Part shown: positions 1-5,603 of the stretch, one piece after another
How positions within the stretch are numbered: the stretch's first letter is position 1
Layout of the letters: each line of letters begins with the position of its first letter
Assembly (NCBI GenBank): GCA_964421875.1
Contig: CAYQZD010000127.1
Coordinates: 1 to 10,277, forward strand
From: CAYQZD01 sp964421875
GTDB lineage: Bacteria > Electryoneota > Tariuqbacteria > Tariuqbacterales > Tariuqbacteraceae
Length of the DNA stretch: 10,277 bases
Direction: 5' to 3'
Translations under genes and position numbers: made by a program
Notes under the pieces: generated by a model
Databases searched by the model: none
The model's input: the letters and a program-made list of their open reading frames with translations, nothing else
Told to the model about the DNA's origin: nothing

Positions 1-46
1 ATCGAACTTGGGGAAAAATCAAAGGGAATATAATACGCCTAAATAA

Positions 47-73
47 TTACCCACAAGAAACAGCGATGAACCT
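47..73. repeat. Right terminal inverted repeat of a second MITE-like element
   Basis: This stretch closely resembles the right terminus of the complete element at 231-425: both read TTACCCA, then an A-rich segment, then ACAGCGA, then GAACC. Both are followed by the same flanking words (CTAACTTGCAAAC at 76-88 and 440-452). It is therefore probably the right end of another copy. No matching left end is visible, so the rest of that copy lies before the window start or is lost. Confidence 0.5.
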
Positions 74-75
74 GC

Positions 76-98
76 TAACTTGCAAACCTGCAAACTTG
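76..98. repeat. CTAACTTGCAAAC-type short repeat
   Basis: AACTTGCAAACCTGCAAACTTG is built from reiterated 'aacttgcaaa' words and recurs at 434-452 just downstream of the complete MITE-like element. Both copies sit next to the same kind of terminal repeat, so they may belong to a larger composite repeat. No coding potential is seen. Confidence 0.45.
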
Positions 99-115
99 AA
101 AACTCTTTTTTAACT

Positions 116-144
116 CGTTCCCACGCTCCCGCGTGAGAATGCAT
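116..144. repeat. Imperfect palindromic intergenic repeat (CGTTCCCACGCT type)
   Basis: CGTTCCCACGCTCCCGCGTG followed by AGAATGCAT forms an imperfect hairpin: GTTCCCACGC can pair with GCGTGAGAAT apart from mismatches. From general knowledge, very similar sequences recur as dispersed intergenic repeats in many bacterial genomes. No gene overlaps it. A separate short hairpin, CCTGCGCAAGCAGG, follows at about 159-172. Confidence 0.4.
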
Positions 145-230
145 ACCTCCCGTCTCTCCTGCGCAAGCAGGAATCCAGAACGGGGTTAGCGAGCGCGGAC
201 TTGATACTTGGCACTTGATACTTGTTACTT

Positions 231-425
231 ATGGTTCTTCGCTGAATCGTGTGGGTAAACTGGTTCTATTAAGAATAATTGCTTGACTGTCTATAAACAA
301 ATCCCCCTAAATCCCCCTTTTCCAAAGGGGGACTTTAAGATTCCCCCCTTAGAATAAGGGGGGCAGGGGGGATTTCTAACAATACACCATTGTTTATTTA
401 CCCATACAAAACAGCGAGGAACCAT
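231..425. mobile_element. MITE-like element, 195 bp, with terminal inverted repeats and ACTT duplication
   Basis: The left end (231-259) and the reverse complement of the right end (397-425) match at 24 of 29 positions; both begin ATGGTTC and contain TCGCTG and GGGTAAA. ACTT flanks the element on both sides (227-230 and 426-429), as a 4-bp target-site duplication would. The core (299-375) can fold into a three-way structure. Its outer stem pairs AAATCCCCCT (299-308) with 365-375, leaving one bulged G. It encloses two perfect hairpins: TCCCCCTTT/AAAGGGGGA (312-332) and CCCCCCTTA/TAAGGGGGG (343-363). There is no transposase, so if mobile it would be non-autonomous and dependent on an enzyme encoded elsewhere. 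Confidence 0.6.
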
Positions 426-433
426 ACTTATAA

Positions 434-452
434 ACTTGCTAACTTGCAAACC
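434..452. repeat. CTAACTTGCAAAC-type short repeat, second copy
   Basis: ACTTGCTAACTTGCAAACC repeats the words seen at 76-98, again directly outside a right terminal repeat of the MITE-like family. Confidence 0.4.
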
Positions 453-494
453 AATTAAACACAATCACCTCCCGACGATCGCGAGCGAGTCAGA

Positions 495-623
495 ATCAAA
501 GCGCTAATACATATCCTCTGCGCGCTTATCCTCACCGTAGCCTCCGCTGCCGCCGGTGAGATAAATTTCCTGCGCCCCCCGGAATACCTATCGTACTTCA
601 AAACTCTGGTTCAGTACCGGGAT
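495..623 (+). other. In-frame upstream extension encoding the signal peptide of the GH2-like protein
   Basis: The frame of the following gene is open back to a stop at 456-458. Translated from 495 it reads IKALIHILCALILTVASAAA, then GEINF. This is a textbook Sec signal peptide (Lys, hydrophobic core, A-x-A cleavage site), and a plausible linker joins it to the DLTGQW motif. No ATG, GTG or TTG exists in frame between the stop and 624. The codon at 495 is ATC (followed by AAA GCG) and that at 489 is GTC. Either could be a one-base change from a normal start. A non-standard start, a real start-codon mutation and a sequencing or assembly error are all possible. No strong Shine-Dalgarno sequence is present, only GCGAGCGAG at 481-489. 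Confidence 0.6.
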
Positions 624-2897
624 TTGGAAACGATAGACCTGACCGGACAATGGGAATACTCGGTTAAAGGGGAAGGAAGCTGGCGGAAAGTAATGCTGCC
701 CGCAAGCTGGGAAGGTTACACGGGAAAAGTGGTGTTTCGCCGACATTTCAGGCTCGAGGAGTCCTCCCGCGGGAAAAGTGTTCGCCTGGTTGTAATGGGC
801 TTGTCACGGAAATGCGCTGTGAGCCTGAACGGAAGCCTGATTGCCCAAGCCATTGGTCCCTCTACCGAAATTCGCCTGCCGGAAAAACTGACAAAATTCG
901 GCGAGCGTAACACCCTGGAAATCGAAGTGGACAACCGCCTCCATCCCTTGAAGAGCCTCCCTCTCAGGAACGGAACTCTCACCACCGCGAATTACGGCGG
1001 AATAACCGATGACATCTTTCTGATATTGGAATCACTGCCCGCGATAACCAATCTATCGGTCTTCACGGATATTGCGCCGGACTTGAAGTCTGCAGAGGCG
1101 GCTGCGGTCATTAAAATTGACCGCCCTCACGTGCAGGAAATTTCCGGCGAGACCCGTTGCAGGCTCTTAGATTCCAGTGGGAATATCATCGCGGAAACCT
1201 CCACCGCCATCGGACTCGCGGATACCCTGACCTTGAAACTAAAAATTCAAAATCCTAACCTGTGGAGTCCCCAGTCCCCCTACCTTTACCGAATCGAAGC
1301 CGCCCTAAAGGTCAATGGAGAAACACTGCCGCTTCACAGCCGGACCTGCGGATTCAGAAGTTTCACCGCAGATGACGCTTTCCGCCTAAATGGCGGTAAA
1401 ATAAAACTTAAGGGGATGTCTTACCGGGCGGAGGGTGATTATGGTTATACCTTCAAAGCAGAAGATTACCTCCGCGATTTACGCTTGATACAATTCGCGG
1501 GCGCCCAAGCCATCCTGCTCAGACGGCCGGCGCATCCCTACTTTCTGGCGCTATGCGACAGCGCGGGTCTGCTGCTGCTACAATCCACCGGACTTGAAGG
1601 AGCCCCGGCTGTGGTTGTCGAGCGGGAAGATTTCACTGCACTGGCCGGCGCTCACGTAAAGAAGATGGTCTACCGCGAATCTCATCATCCCGCAGTCATC
1701 GCCTGGATACTGGGAACCGCGTTGGAATCCGGTTTCCCCTGGCGGCTACTCGCGAATTACATACCGGAACTTGACACCCGCGTGACACTGATGGGGCTGG
1801 CGGGAAAACCGGCGAAGCTTATCCCGGTGACGACGGCTGACAGCGTCAGCGGCGGACTAATCGCGCCGATAGACCTGGGACCGCTGATGCTGAATGATAG
1901 CGAAGAAATCCAGCCTCTGCAGTCAGCGGCGCTGAGCCGGATTTTGCAGGAATGGAAGGAGGCAGACGCCTTGTTCCTGCGCGCACTGGCGGATTGGAAC
2001 GCAGGGCGGACAATCCTATTCCAAAACACAACCGAGGGTGAAGGAATTTTCCATTCCGGTCTGGTCAGCCGCAGTCGGCAGCAGCGGATGGCTTACCGCC
2101 GGCTCCGGGAGGGATGGTTCAATATACCGACCTTGACCGCCGAAGTAAAAGAGGCCGAACCCCTGGTATATCCCATCCTGGGATTCGCCTTACTCACAGT
2201 GATTGTGCTGTATCTTCGGGGCAACAAGGTATTCCGGCATCACTTGAGGCGTTATTTCATCCATCCTCACGGTTTTTTCCAGGACATCCGTAACCGGCGC
2301 TTCATTCAATCGTCGGAAACCCTCTTCGTGGGAGTGTTCTCGGCGCTGGCGCTGGCGATTATAATCTCCGCGGCGCTGTACCGAATCAGGCTGAATCCCG
2401 CCGCCGATTATCTGTTGGCGCACCTGTGTCAGGGGACGGCTCTGCATTCCGCCTTGAAAATCCTCTGCTGGCGTCCTATCGAGTCTATCGCGGTTCTATC
2501 CTTAGCGTTGATATTGTTCTATTTATTCGCCTCCATCCTGATTAGAATCATCAGCGCATTTTTCCGCCGGCGGGTGACTTTCGTTCAGTGCCTGATAGTG
2601 GTATTCTGGGTCAATTCCCTCTTCCTCTGGCTGACGCCGGTGACTGTATTCTTCTATCGCGGGCTCGATATATACTATGTGCGTTCCCTGGAAATTATGC
2701 TGGTGGGGCTGTTCATCCTTATGGTCTTTTTCCGGGCAGTGAACGGCTGCAGGGTCGCCTGCGGCAGCGGATATATTAAGGTCTTGACGGTTTTCCTCTT
2801 GACTCACATTGTCCTCATAGCGGCGCTTTTCCTCTATTTCCAGCATCATTCAGCTATATCGTATTATTGGGATTATATATTCAGCGCTGTGATTTGA
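624..2897 (+). CDS. Degenerate glycoside hydrolase family 2-like protein with six-helix C-terminal membrane domain
   Basis: The coordinates use the first conventional start (TTG, 757 residues), but the true product probably starts near 495 with a signal peptide (about 800 residues). Numbering here is from 624. Residues 6-135 resemble the GH2 sugar-binding jelly roll (DLTGQW, then SWRKVMLPASW). Residues ~140-250 resemble the GH2 immunoglobulin-like domain (NLWSPQSPYLY around 212-222). Residues 253-370 resemble the start of the TIM barrel (FRLNGGKIKLKG, LCDSAGLLLL, RESHHPAVIAWILG). Where active members have W-x-L-G-N-E, this one has W361-I-L-G-T-A-L-E368, so the canonical Asn-Glu is absent. The second half of the barrel is not recognisable. 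Six hydrophobic segments follow, near 515-531, 567-586, 620-643, 653-678, 688-706 and 720-739. The stretch after the first (HPHGFFQDIRNRR) resembles Yip1-type membrane domains. I infer an extracytoplasmic, probably non-hydrolytic carbohydrate-binding or sensing domain tethered to the membrane. The GH2 resemblance is fairly sure; the Yip1 resemblance and the function are tentative. Confidence 0.75.
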   Translation: METIDLTGQWEYSVKGEGSWRKVMLPASWEGYTGKVVFRRHFRLEESSRGKSVRLVVMGLSRKCAVSLNGSLIAQAIGPSTEIRLPEKLTKFGERNTLEIEVDNRLHPLKSLPLRNGTLTTANYGGITDDIFLILESLPAITNLSVFTDIAPDLKSAEAAAVIKIDRPHVQEISGETRCRLLDSSGNIIAETSTAIGLADTLTLKLKIQNPNLWSPQSPYLYRIEAALKVNGETLPLHSRTCGFRSFTADDAFRLNGGKIKLKGMSYRAEGDYGYTFKAEDYLRDLRLIQFAGAQAILLRRPAHPYFLALCDSAGLLLLQSTGLEGAPAVVVEREDFTALAGAHVKKMVYRESHHPAVIAWILGTALESGFPWRLLANYIPELDTRVTLMGLAGKPAKLIPVTTADSVSGGLIAPIDLGPLMLNDSEEIQPLQSAALSRILQEWKEADALFLRALADWNAGRTILFQNTTEGEGIFHSGLVSRSRQQRMAYRRLREGWFNIPTLTAEVKEAEPLVYPILGFALLTVIVLYLRGNKVFRHHLRRYFIHPHGFFQDIRNRRFIQSSETLFVGVFSALALAIIISAALYRIRLNPAADYLLAHLCQGTALHSALKILCWRPIESIAVLSLALILFYLFASILIRIISAFFRRRVTFVQCLIVVFWVNSLFLWLTPVTVFFYRGLDIYYVRSLEIMLVGLFILMVFFRAVNGCRVACGSGYIKVLTVFLLTHIVLIAALFLYFQHHSAISYYWDYIFSAVI

Positions 2898-2925
2898 CAA
2901 GGTAAACCCTCATTCGAGGATCTCT

Positions 2926-2967
2926 TTCGCGACCTCGCACCGCGAAGCATGAAAATAATGCCTCGCG
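2926..2967. terminator. Possible bidirectional hairpin between convergent genes
   Basis: This 101-bp spacer separates the converging 3' ends of the GH2-like gene (2897) and the CGGC-type gene (2999). It contains two mutually exclusive hairpins that share CGCGAA (2941-2946). One pairs TTCGCG (2926-2931) with CGCGAA. The other pairs CGCGAAGCAT (2941-2950) with ATGCCTCGCG (2958-2967), with one mismatch and a GAAAATA loop. There is no T-tract on either strand, so termination by the classical intrinsic mechanism is doubtful. Confidence 0.3.
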
Positions 2968-2998
2968 AGGAAACGCCAAGGCTATTTTCAAGGTAATC

Positions 2999-3343
2999 CT
3001 AATGATATTCGTGCGTTTTTAGCACAACTTCGATACCGGTTTTGTTCTCTATAATTTTCGCCAGATCCTCCGGAGTGAAATAGGGGCATCCCGGTTTAGC
3101 GTTGACCAGGCAGGAGCTAAGGTGGATGACATCGGGTTTGATTTCGGAAAGTTTAAGCGCCATTCCTAAATTATTCGCCACGCTTCTGCCGGGACATTCG
3201 CAGCGGATGAAGGAGACCACCTGGTGTTCGCCTTCGAATTCACCTTCGCCCAGCGCCGCCGCCTTGAGGCAGCGCCATTCCCCCGGGCAGCCGTAGCCGC
3301 TGTCCATATAGGCGCCGCAGCCGATGATTGCAACTTTTTTCAT
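2999..3343 (-). CDS. CGGC-domain-type cysteine-rich small protein (putative metal binding)
   Basis: This 114-residue protein resembles the CGGC family (Pfam CGGC, a putative metal-binding domain), whose members share an N-terminal CPG...C-KAA segment, a central Cys cluster followed by PGR, an SSC segment and a C-terminal G-x-x-V...T-H. Here these are C19-P-G with C25-L-K-A-A, R47-C48-E-C50-P-G-R, S-S-C78, C86-P and T110-H111. The central motif is shortened from C-G-G-C to C-E-C. I chose the start at 3343 (MKKVAIIGCG) over one 15 codons upstream because GGAG lies about six bases before it, the protein then begins directly on a family-like beta strand, and the extra residues look non-conserved. 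No signal peptide is present, so it is cytoplasmic. It is transcribed convergently with the GH2-like gene and divergently from adenosine deaminase. The biochemical role of the family is unknown to me. Confidence 0.75.
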   Translation of the reverse strand: MKKVAIIGCGAYMDSGYGCPGEWRCLKAAALGEGEFEGEHQVVSFIRCECPGRSVANNLGMALKLSEIKPDVIHLSSCLVNAKPGCPYFTPEDLAKIIENKTGIEVVLKTHEYH

Positions 3344-3658
3344 AATGACTCCGTAATTGGTGAGTAAATGTGATGATAAGCCCCTCATTACAGCCGGTAA
3401 TCCGATGTAGAGATGATGATGATAATAATCATGATGAAGATGAGGGCGAAGTGTTTGAAATCCCTCGCCGCCCCCGGTTTTTTATAAGCCCCCTCTCAGG
3501 TAATATGCGAAATTGCTGAACAAATGTCAAGTTTTTGGTGCAAAAAAGTCGGTTTATACTTAGGGCTTACGCTTGAAGGCCCGGGCGATTTTACGAAAAA
3601 TAGGGATTCACCGAAACTATAGTCCCCTCTGCTCCCCTCAAGAAAAGGGGGAAAGAAG

Positions 3659-3703
3659 GATTCCGGCTTTACGCCGTGCGGCGCATAAATCGCTCGGAAT
3701 GAC
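3659..3703. repeat. GATTCCGG...GGAATGAC intergenic repeat, copy 1
   Basis: The ends GATTCC and GGAATGAC are inverted relative to each other, with a GC-rich centre (ACGCCGTGCGGCGCA). A shorter relative lies at 7871-7893 and a variant, GATTCTTCGC...CAGAATGAC, at 7060-7095. Like copy 7871-7893, it is followed within about 10 bp by the GTGGATT...AACCCAC repeat. Confidence 0.5.
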
Positions 3704-3710
3704 GCATTTG

Positions 3711-3738
3711 AATTTGTGGATTGAAGAACCCACTCTAC
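3711..3738. repeat. GGTGGATT...AACCCACCCTAC hairpin repeat, copy 1
   Basis: Consensus across three copies (3711-3738, 5487-5513, 7898-7925): AATTGGTGGGTT, a short A-rich loop, then ACCCACCCTAC. The GTGG[AG]TT and AACCCAC arms pair. All three copies are in the same orientation and upstream of a + strand gene. This copy is diverged (TTTGTGGATT, CACTCTAC). Confidence 0.5.
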
Positions 3739-3795
3739 TAATGACATAACAGAATGTCGGCTTTGCATAAGCCGACCTTCAACTGCGATGATATC

Positions 3796-3819
3796 CCGCC
3801 GGGTGCGGGGACCCGGCGG
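3796..3819. repeat. GC-rich hairpin repeat R1, copy 1
   Basis: A perfect 9-bp stem pairs CCGCCGGGT (3796-3804) with ACCCGGCGG (3811-3819) around the loop GCGGGG. The same hairpin recurs at 5302-5323, 5430-5451 and 7955-7978. A truncated copy lies at the window end and an inverted, diverged copy at 10211-10238. This copy lies about 120 bp before the adenosine deaminase start. No T-tract follows it, so it is not a classical terminator. Confidence 0.65.
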
Positions 3820-3936
3820 CACGATGGTGATACGGGGGAAGGAATATCCCGGTTAAAGTGCTTAAGAAAGTAATTAAGATTGATTAATAAATAAGAACCT
3901 TTATCAATAATATCAAATTTTTTAATCTGAGGCAAT

Positions 3937-5118
3937 ATGCCGGAAAATCCAGAAGACGCGCATTCGGGAGCACGCCCTATAAAGGTAATCGCCGACAAAA
4001 ACGCGATGGATATTCCCCGGGATGAGGACCTTTCGCCGGAGGAACTGCACACCTACCTGAAGGCGCTGCCCAAGGCGGATTTGCATTGTCATCTTGACGG
4101 CAGCCTCCGTATATCCACCATAATCGACCTGGCGAAAAAGGATAATATCGAACTGCCCACGAAAAACGAGAAGGAGCTGAGGTCCATTCTCAAGGTGCAG
4201 GAATCTCATCCCGACCTTAACAGTTTCCTGTCGCTGTTCGAAATCACATTATCGGTGCTGCAGACCGAGGAGGCTCTATACCGGGCGGCTTATGAATTGG
4301 TGGAGGATACGGCGGAGGAGAACGTCAGGTACCTGGAAGTCCGCTATTCCCCGGTGCTGCACACCAGGAAGGGTCTGAACTTAATCCGAGTGATGGACGC
4401 GGTGCTGCTGGGGCTTCGAGACGCCCGCAAGAAATTGGGGACGAAGAACGGGGTGATAGTCTGCGGCATTCGTCAAATCAGCCCCGACACCTCATTGAAA
4501 CTGGCGGAGCTGGCGGTGGCTTACAAGTACCGGGGCGTGGTGGGATTCGACCTTGCCGGGAGCGAGGACCAGTTTCCCGCTAAGGAACACAAGGAGGCTT
4601 TTTACCTCATCCGCAACAACTGCATCAATTGCACGGTGCATGCCGGGGAGGCTTACGGGCCTGACTCTATCAAGCAGGCGCTGCATTACTTGAACGCTCA
4701 CCGCATCGGGCATGGCACTCGTTTGAAAGAGGATGGCGACCTTTTAAACTATGTCAACGACCATCGCATACCGATGGAACTCTGCCTGACCTCGAACCTT
4801 CAAGTCGGAGCGGTTCGTGATTACGATTCCCATCCGGCAAAATTCTACCATGATTGCGGCCTTCGTGTAACCATCAACACCGATAATCGGCTGCTTTCCG
4901 GGACTACGGTGACCGATGAACTTTTCAAGGCGGTCGATAAATGCGGATTCGAGCTTACGGATATCCCCGATCTCATCATCAACGGTTTCAAGAGCGCTTT
5001 CCTGCATTACAAACAGCGGGTGACCATCCTCAATGAAGCGCTGGTTAAAATGGGAATGAGAAACAATCTGGAATTGGACCGTTTCCACGACAACGATTTT
5101 TATGAAGATGACTTGTGA
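3937..5118 (+). CDS. add: Adenosine deaminase
   Basis: A 393-residue zinc-dependent amidohydrolase-fold deaminase (EC 3.5.4.4) that converts adenosine or deoxyadenosine to the inosine forms in purine salvage, in the cytoplasm. All family motifs are visible. The zinc ligands H50 and H52 sit in LHCHLDGS. H235 and the catalytic E238 sit in HAGE. H255 and H259 sit in HRIGHG. SNLQ is near 287-290, and the metal ligand D316 is in NTDNRLLSGT. NTDNR instead of NTDDP is, from memory, typical of one bacterial adenosine deaminase branch, so I do not treat it as a defect. The length is slightly greater than usual because about 40 residues precede the barrel. The ATG at 3937 is preferred because GAGG lies just upstream, whereas the internal ATG at 4006 has no ribosome binding site. 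The gene stands alone, with no other purine genes nearby. Its stop codon overlaps the start of a dispersed repeat. Adenine or other nucleoside deaminase specificity cannot be wholly excluded. Confidence 0.93.
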   Translation: MPENPEDAHSGARPIKVIADKNAMDIPRDEDLSPEELHTYLKALPKADLHCHLDGSLRISTIIDLAKKDNIELPTKNEKELRSILKVQESHPDLNSFLSLFEITLSVLQTEEALYRAAYELVEDTAEENVRYLEVRYSPVLHTRKGLNLIRVMDAVLLGLRDARKKLGTKNGVIVCGIRQISPDTSLKLAELAVAYKYRGVVGFDLAGSEDQFPAKEHKEAFYLIRNNCINCTVHAGEAYGPDSIKQALHYLNAHRIGHGTRLKEDGDLLNYVNDHRIPMELCLTSNLQVGAVRDYDSHPAKFYHDCGLRVTINTDNRLLSGTTVTDELFKAVDKCGFELTDIPDLIINGFKSAFLHYKQRVTILNEALVKMGMRNNLELDRFHDNDFYEDDL

Positions 5119-5143
5119 TTGGTGGTTGGTGGTTGGTGATTAG
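5115..5143. repeat. GGTTGGTGATTAG repeat (R3), copy 1
   Basis: Reiterated GGTGGTT words end in GGTGATTAG. The repeat begins inside the stop codon of the adenosine deaminase gene. Related copies lie at 5331-5371, 5459-5485 and 7790-7829. The GG doublets spaced by T or TT could in principle form a two-layer G-quadruplex. Confidence 0.6.
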
Positions 5144-5184
5144 TTAAGAAAGATTCACTGGCTATTAAGGCTATTACGGCTATG

Positions 5185-5284
5185 NNNNNNNNNNNNNNNN
5201 NNNNNNNNNNNNNNNNNNNNNNNNNNNNNNNNNNNNNNNNNNNNNNNNNNNNNNNNNNNNNNNNNNNNNNNNNNNNNNNNNNNN
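5185..5284. other. Assembly gap, 100 N
   Basis: A run of exactly 100 N is normally a placeholder of arbitrary size. The bases on its two sides (GGCTATG before, CAGGGCG after) are directly adjacent in the intact copy at 5406-5419. The gap therefore sits inside the tandem array and probably hides zero or a whole number of units. Confidence 0.95.
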
Positions 5285-5301
5285 CAGGGCGAGGTATATT
5301 A

Positions 5302-5323
5302 CGCCGGGTGCGGAGACCCGGCG
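5302..5323. repeat. GC-rich hairpin repeat R1, copy 2
   Basis: A perfect 8-bp stem pairs CGCCGGGT with ACCCGGCG around the loop GCGGAG. It is followed by GGCACAG, as in copy 3. Confidence 0.7.
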
Positions 5324-5330
5324 GGCACAG

Positions 5331-5371
5331 TGATGGTGGTTGGTAGTTGGTGATTGGGGATTGGGGATTAG
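5331..5371. repeat. GGTTGGTGATTAG repeat (R3), copy 2
   Basis: TGATGGTGGTTGG, then repeated GATTGGGGATTGGGGATTAG. This variant has runs of four G and lies immediately downstream of R1 copy 2. Confidence 0.5.
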
Positions 5372-5429
5372 TAAAGAAAGATTCACTGGCTATTAAGGCT
5401 ATTACGGCTATGCAGGGCGAGGTATATTA

Positions 5430-5451
5430 CGCCGGGTGCGGAGACCCGGCG
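5430..5451. repeat. GC-rich hairpin repeat R1, copy 3
   Basis: Identical to copy 2 and exactly 128 bp downstream of it. The next R3 copy (5459-5485) begins within 8 bp. Confidence 0.7.
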
Positions 5452-5458
5452 GGCACAG

Positions 5459-5485
5459 TGATGGTGGATAGTGGTTGGTGATTAG
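5459..5485. repeat. GGTTGGTGATTAG repeat (R3), copy 3
   Basis: TGATGGTGGATAGTGGTTGG followed by TGATTAG. It leads directly into the GGTGGGTT...CACCCTAC repeat at 5487-5513. Confidence 0.5.
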
Positions 5486-5486
5486 T

Positions 5487-5513
5487 AAATTGGTGGGTTA
5501 AAACACACCCTAC
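5487..5513. repeat. GGTGGGTT...CACCCTAC hairpin repeat, copy 2
   Basis: AAATTGGTGGGTT, then AAAACACACCCTAC. Same family and orientation as 3711-3738 and 7898-7925, lying about 90 bp upstream of the FlgT-like gene. Confidence 0.5.
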
Positions 5514-5603
5514 TGTTTCGCAATGACAGTATCGGATTGTAGCATAATATAGTGACAAGGTCGTAAATAATAATCTATAGTTATAAATTATAGGGACTTT
5601 ACG

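Larger units (their letters stand above)
3344..3936. other. 593-bp divergent intergenic spacer rich in repeats
   Basis: This spacer separates the divergent CGGC-type and adenosine deaminase genes and must hold both promoters, but I could not identify a convincing -35/-10 pair for either. From left to right it contains a GATGAT-rich purine tract (about 3411-3443), a CCCCTC...AGGGGG element related in composition to the core of the 231-425 element (3621-3652), a GATTCCGG...GGAATGAC repeat (3659-3703), a GTGGATT...AACCCAC repeat (3711-3738) and a perfect GC-rich hairpin (3796-3819). It ends with an A+T-rich leader of about 90 bp. The open frames across these repeats show no protein-like features. 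Confidence 0.6.
5144..5526. repeat. Composite tandem repeat array, 128-bp unit, interrupted by the N gap
   Basis: The segment 5143-5184 (ending GGCTATTACGGCTATG) is repeated at 5371-5412 with a single difference. The segment 5285-5339 (starting CAGGGCGAGG) is repeated identically at 5413-5467, a period of 128 bp. Each unit contains an R1 hairpin, an R3 repeat and a middle part built from three GGCTATTA-like words. The array ends with a GGTGGGTT...CACACCCTAC repeat (5487-5513) and the remnant TTTCGCAATGAC. No gene is supported here; a 60-codon frame on the minus strand runs only through repeat sequence. Confidence 0.75.

Noticed and set aside
3880..3907. Possible promoter TTGATT (3880-3885) with TATCAA (3902-3907), 16-bp spacing, before adenosine deaminase
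   Set aside because: Both boxes match the sigma-70 consensus at only four of six positions in an A+T-rich tract, and promoter rules of this lineage are unknown.
3496..4209. Minus-strand frames across the adenosine deaminase upstream region
   Set aside because: They traverse several intergenic repeats and the antisense of the deaminase N terminus; no protein-like features.
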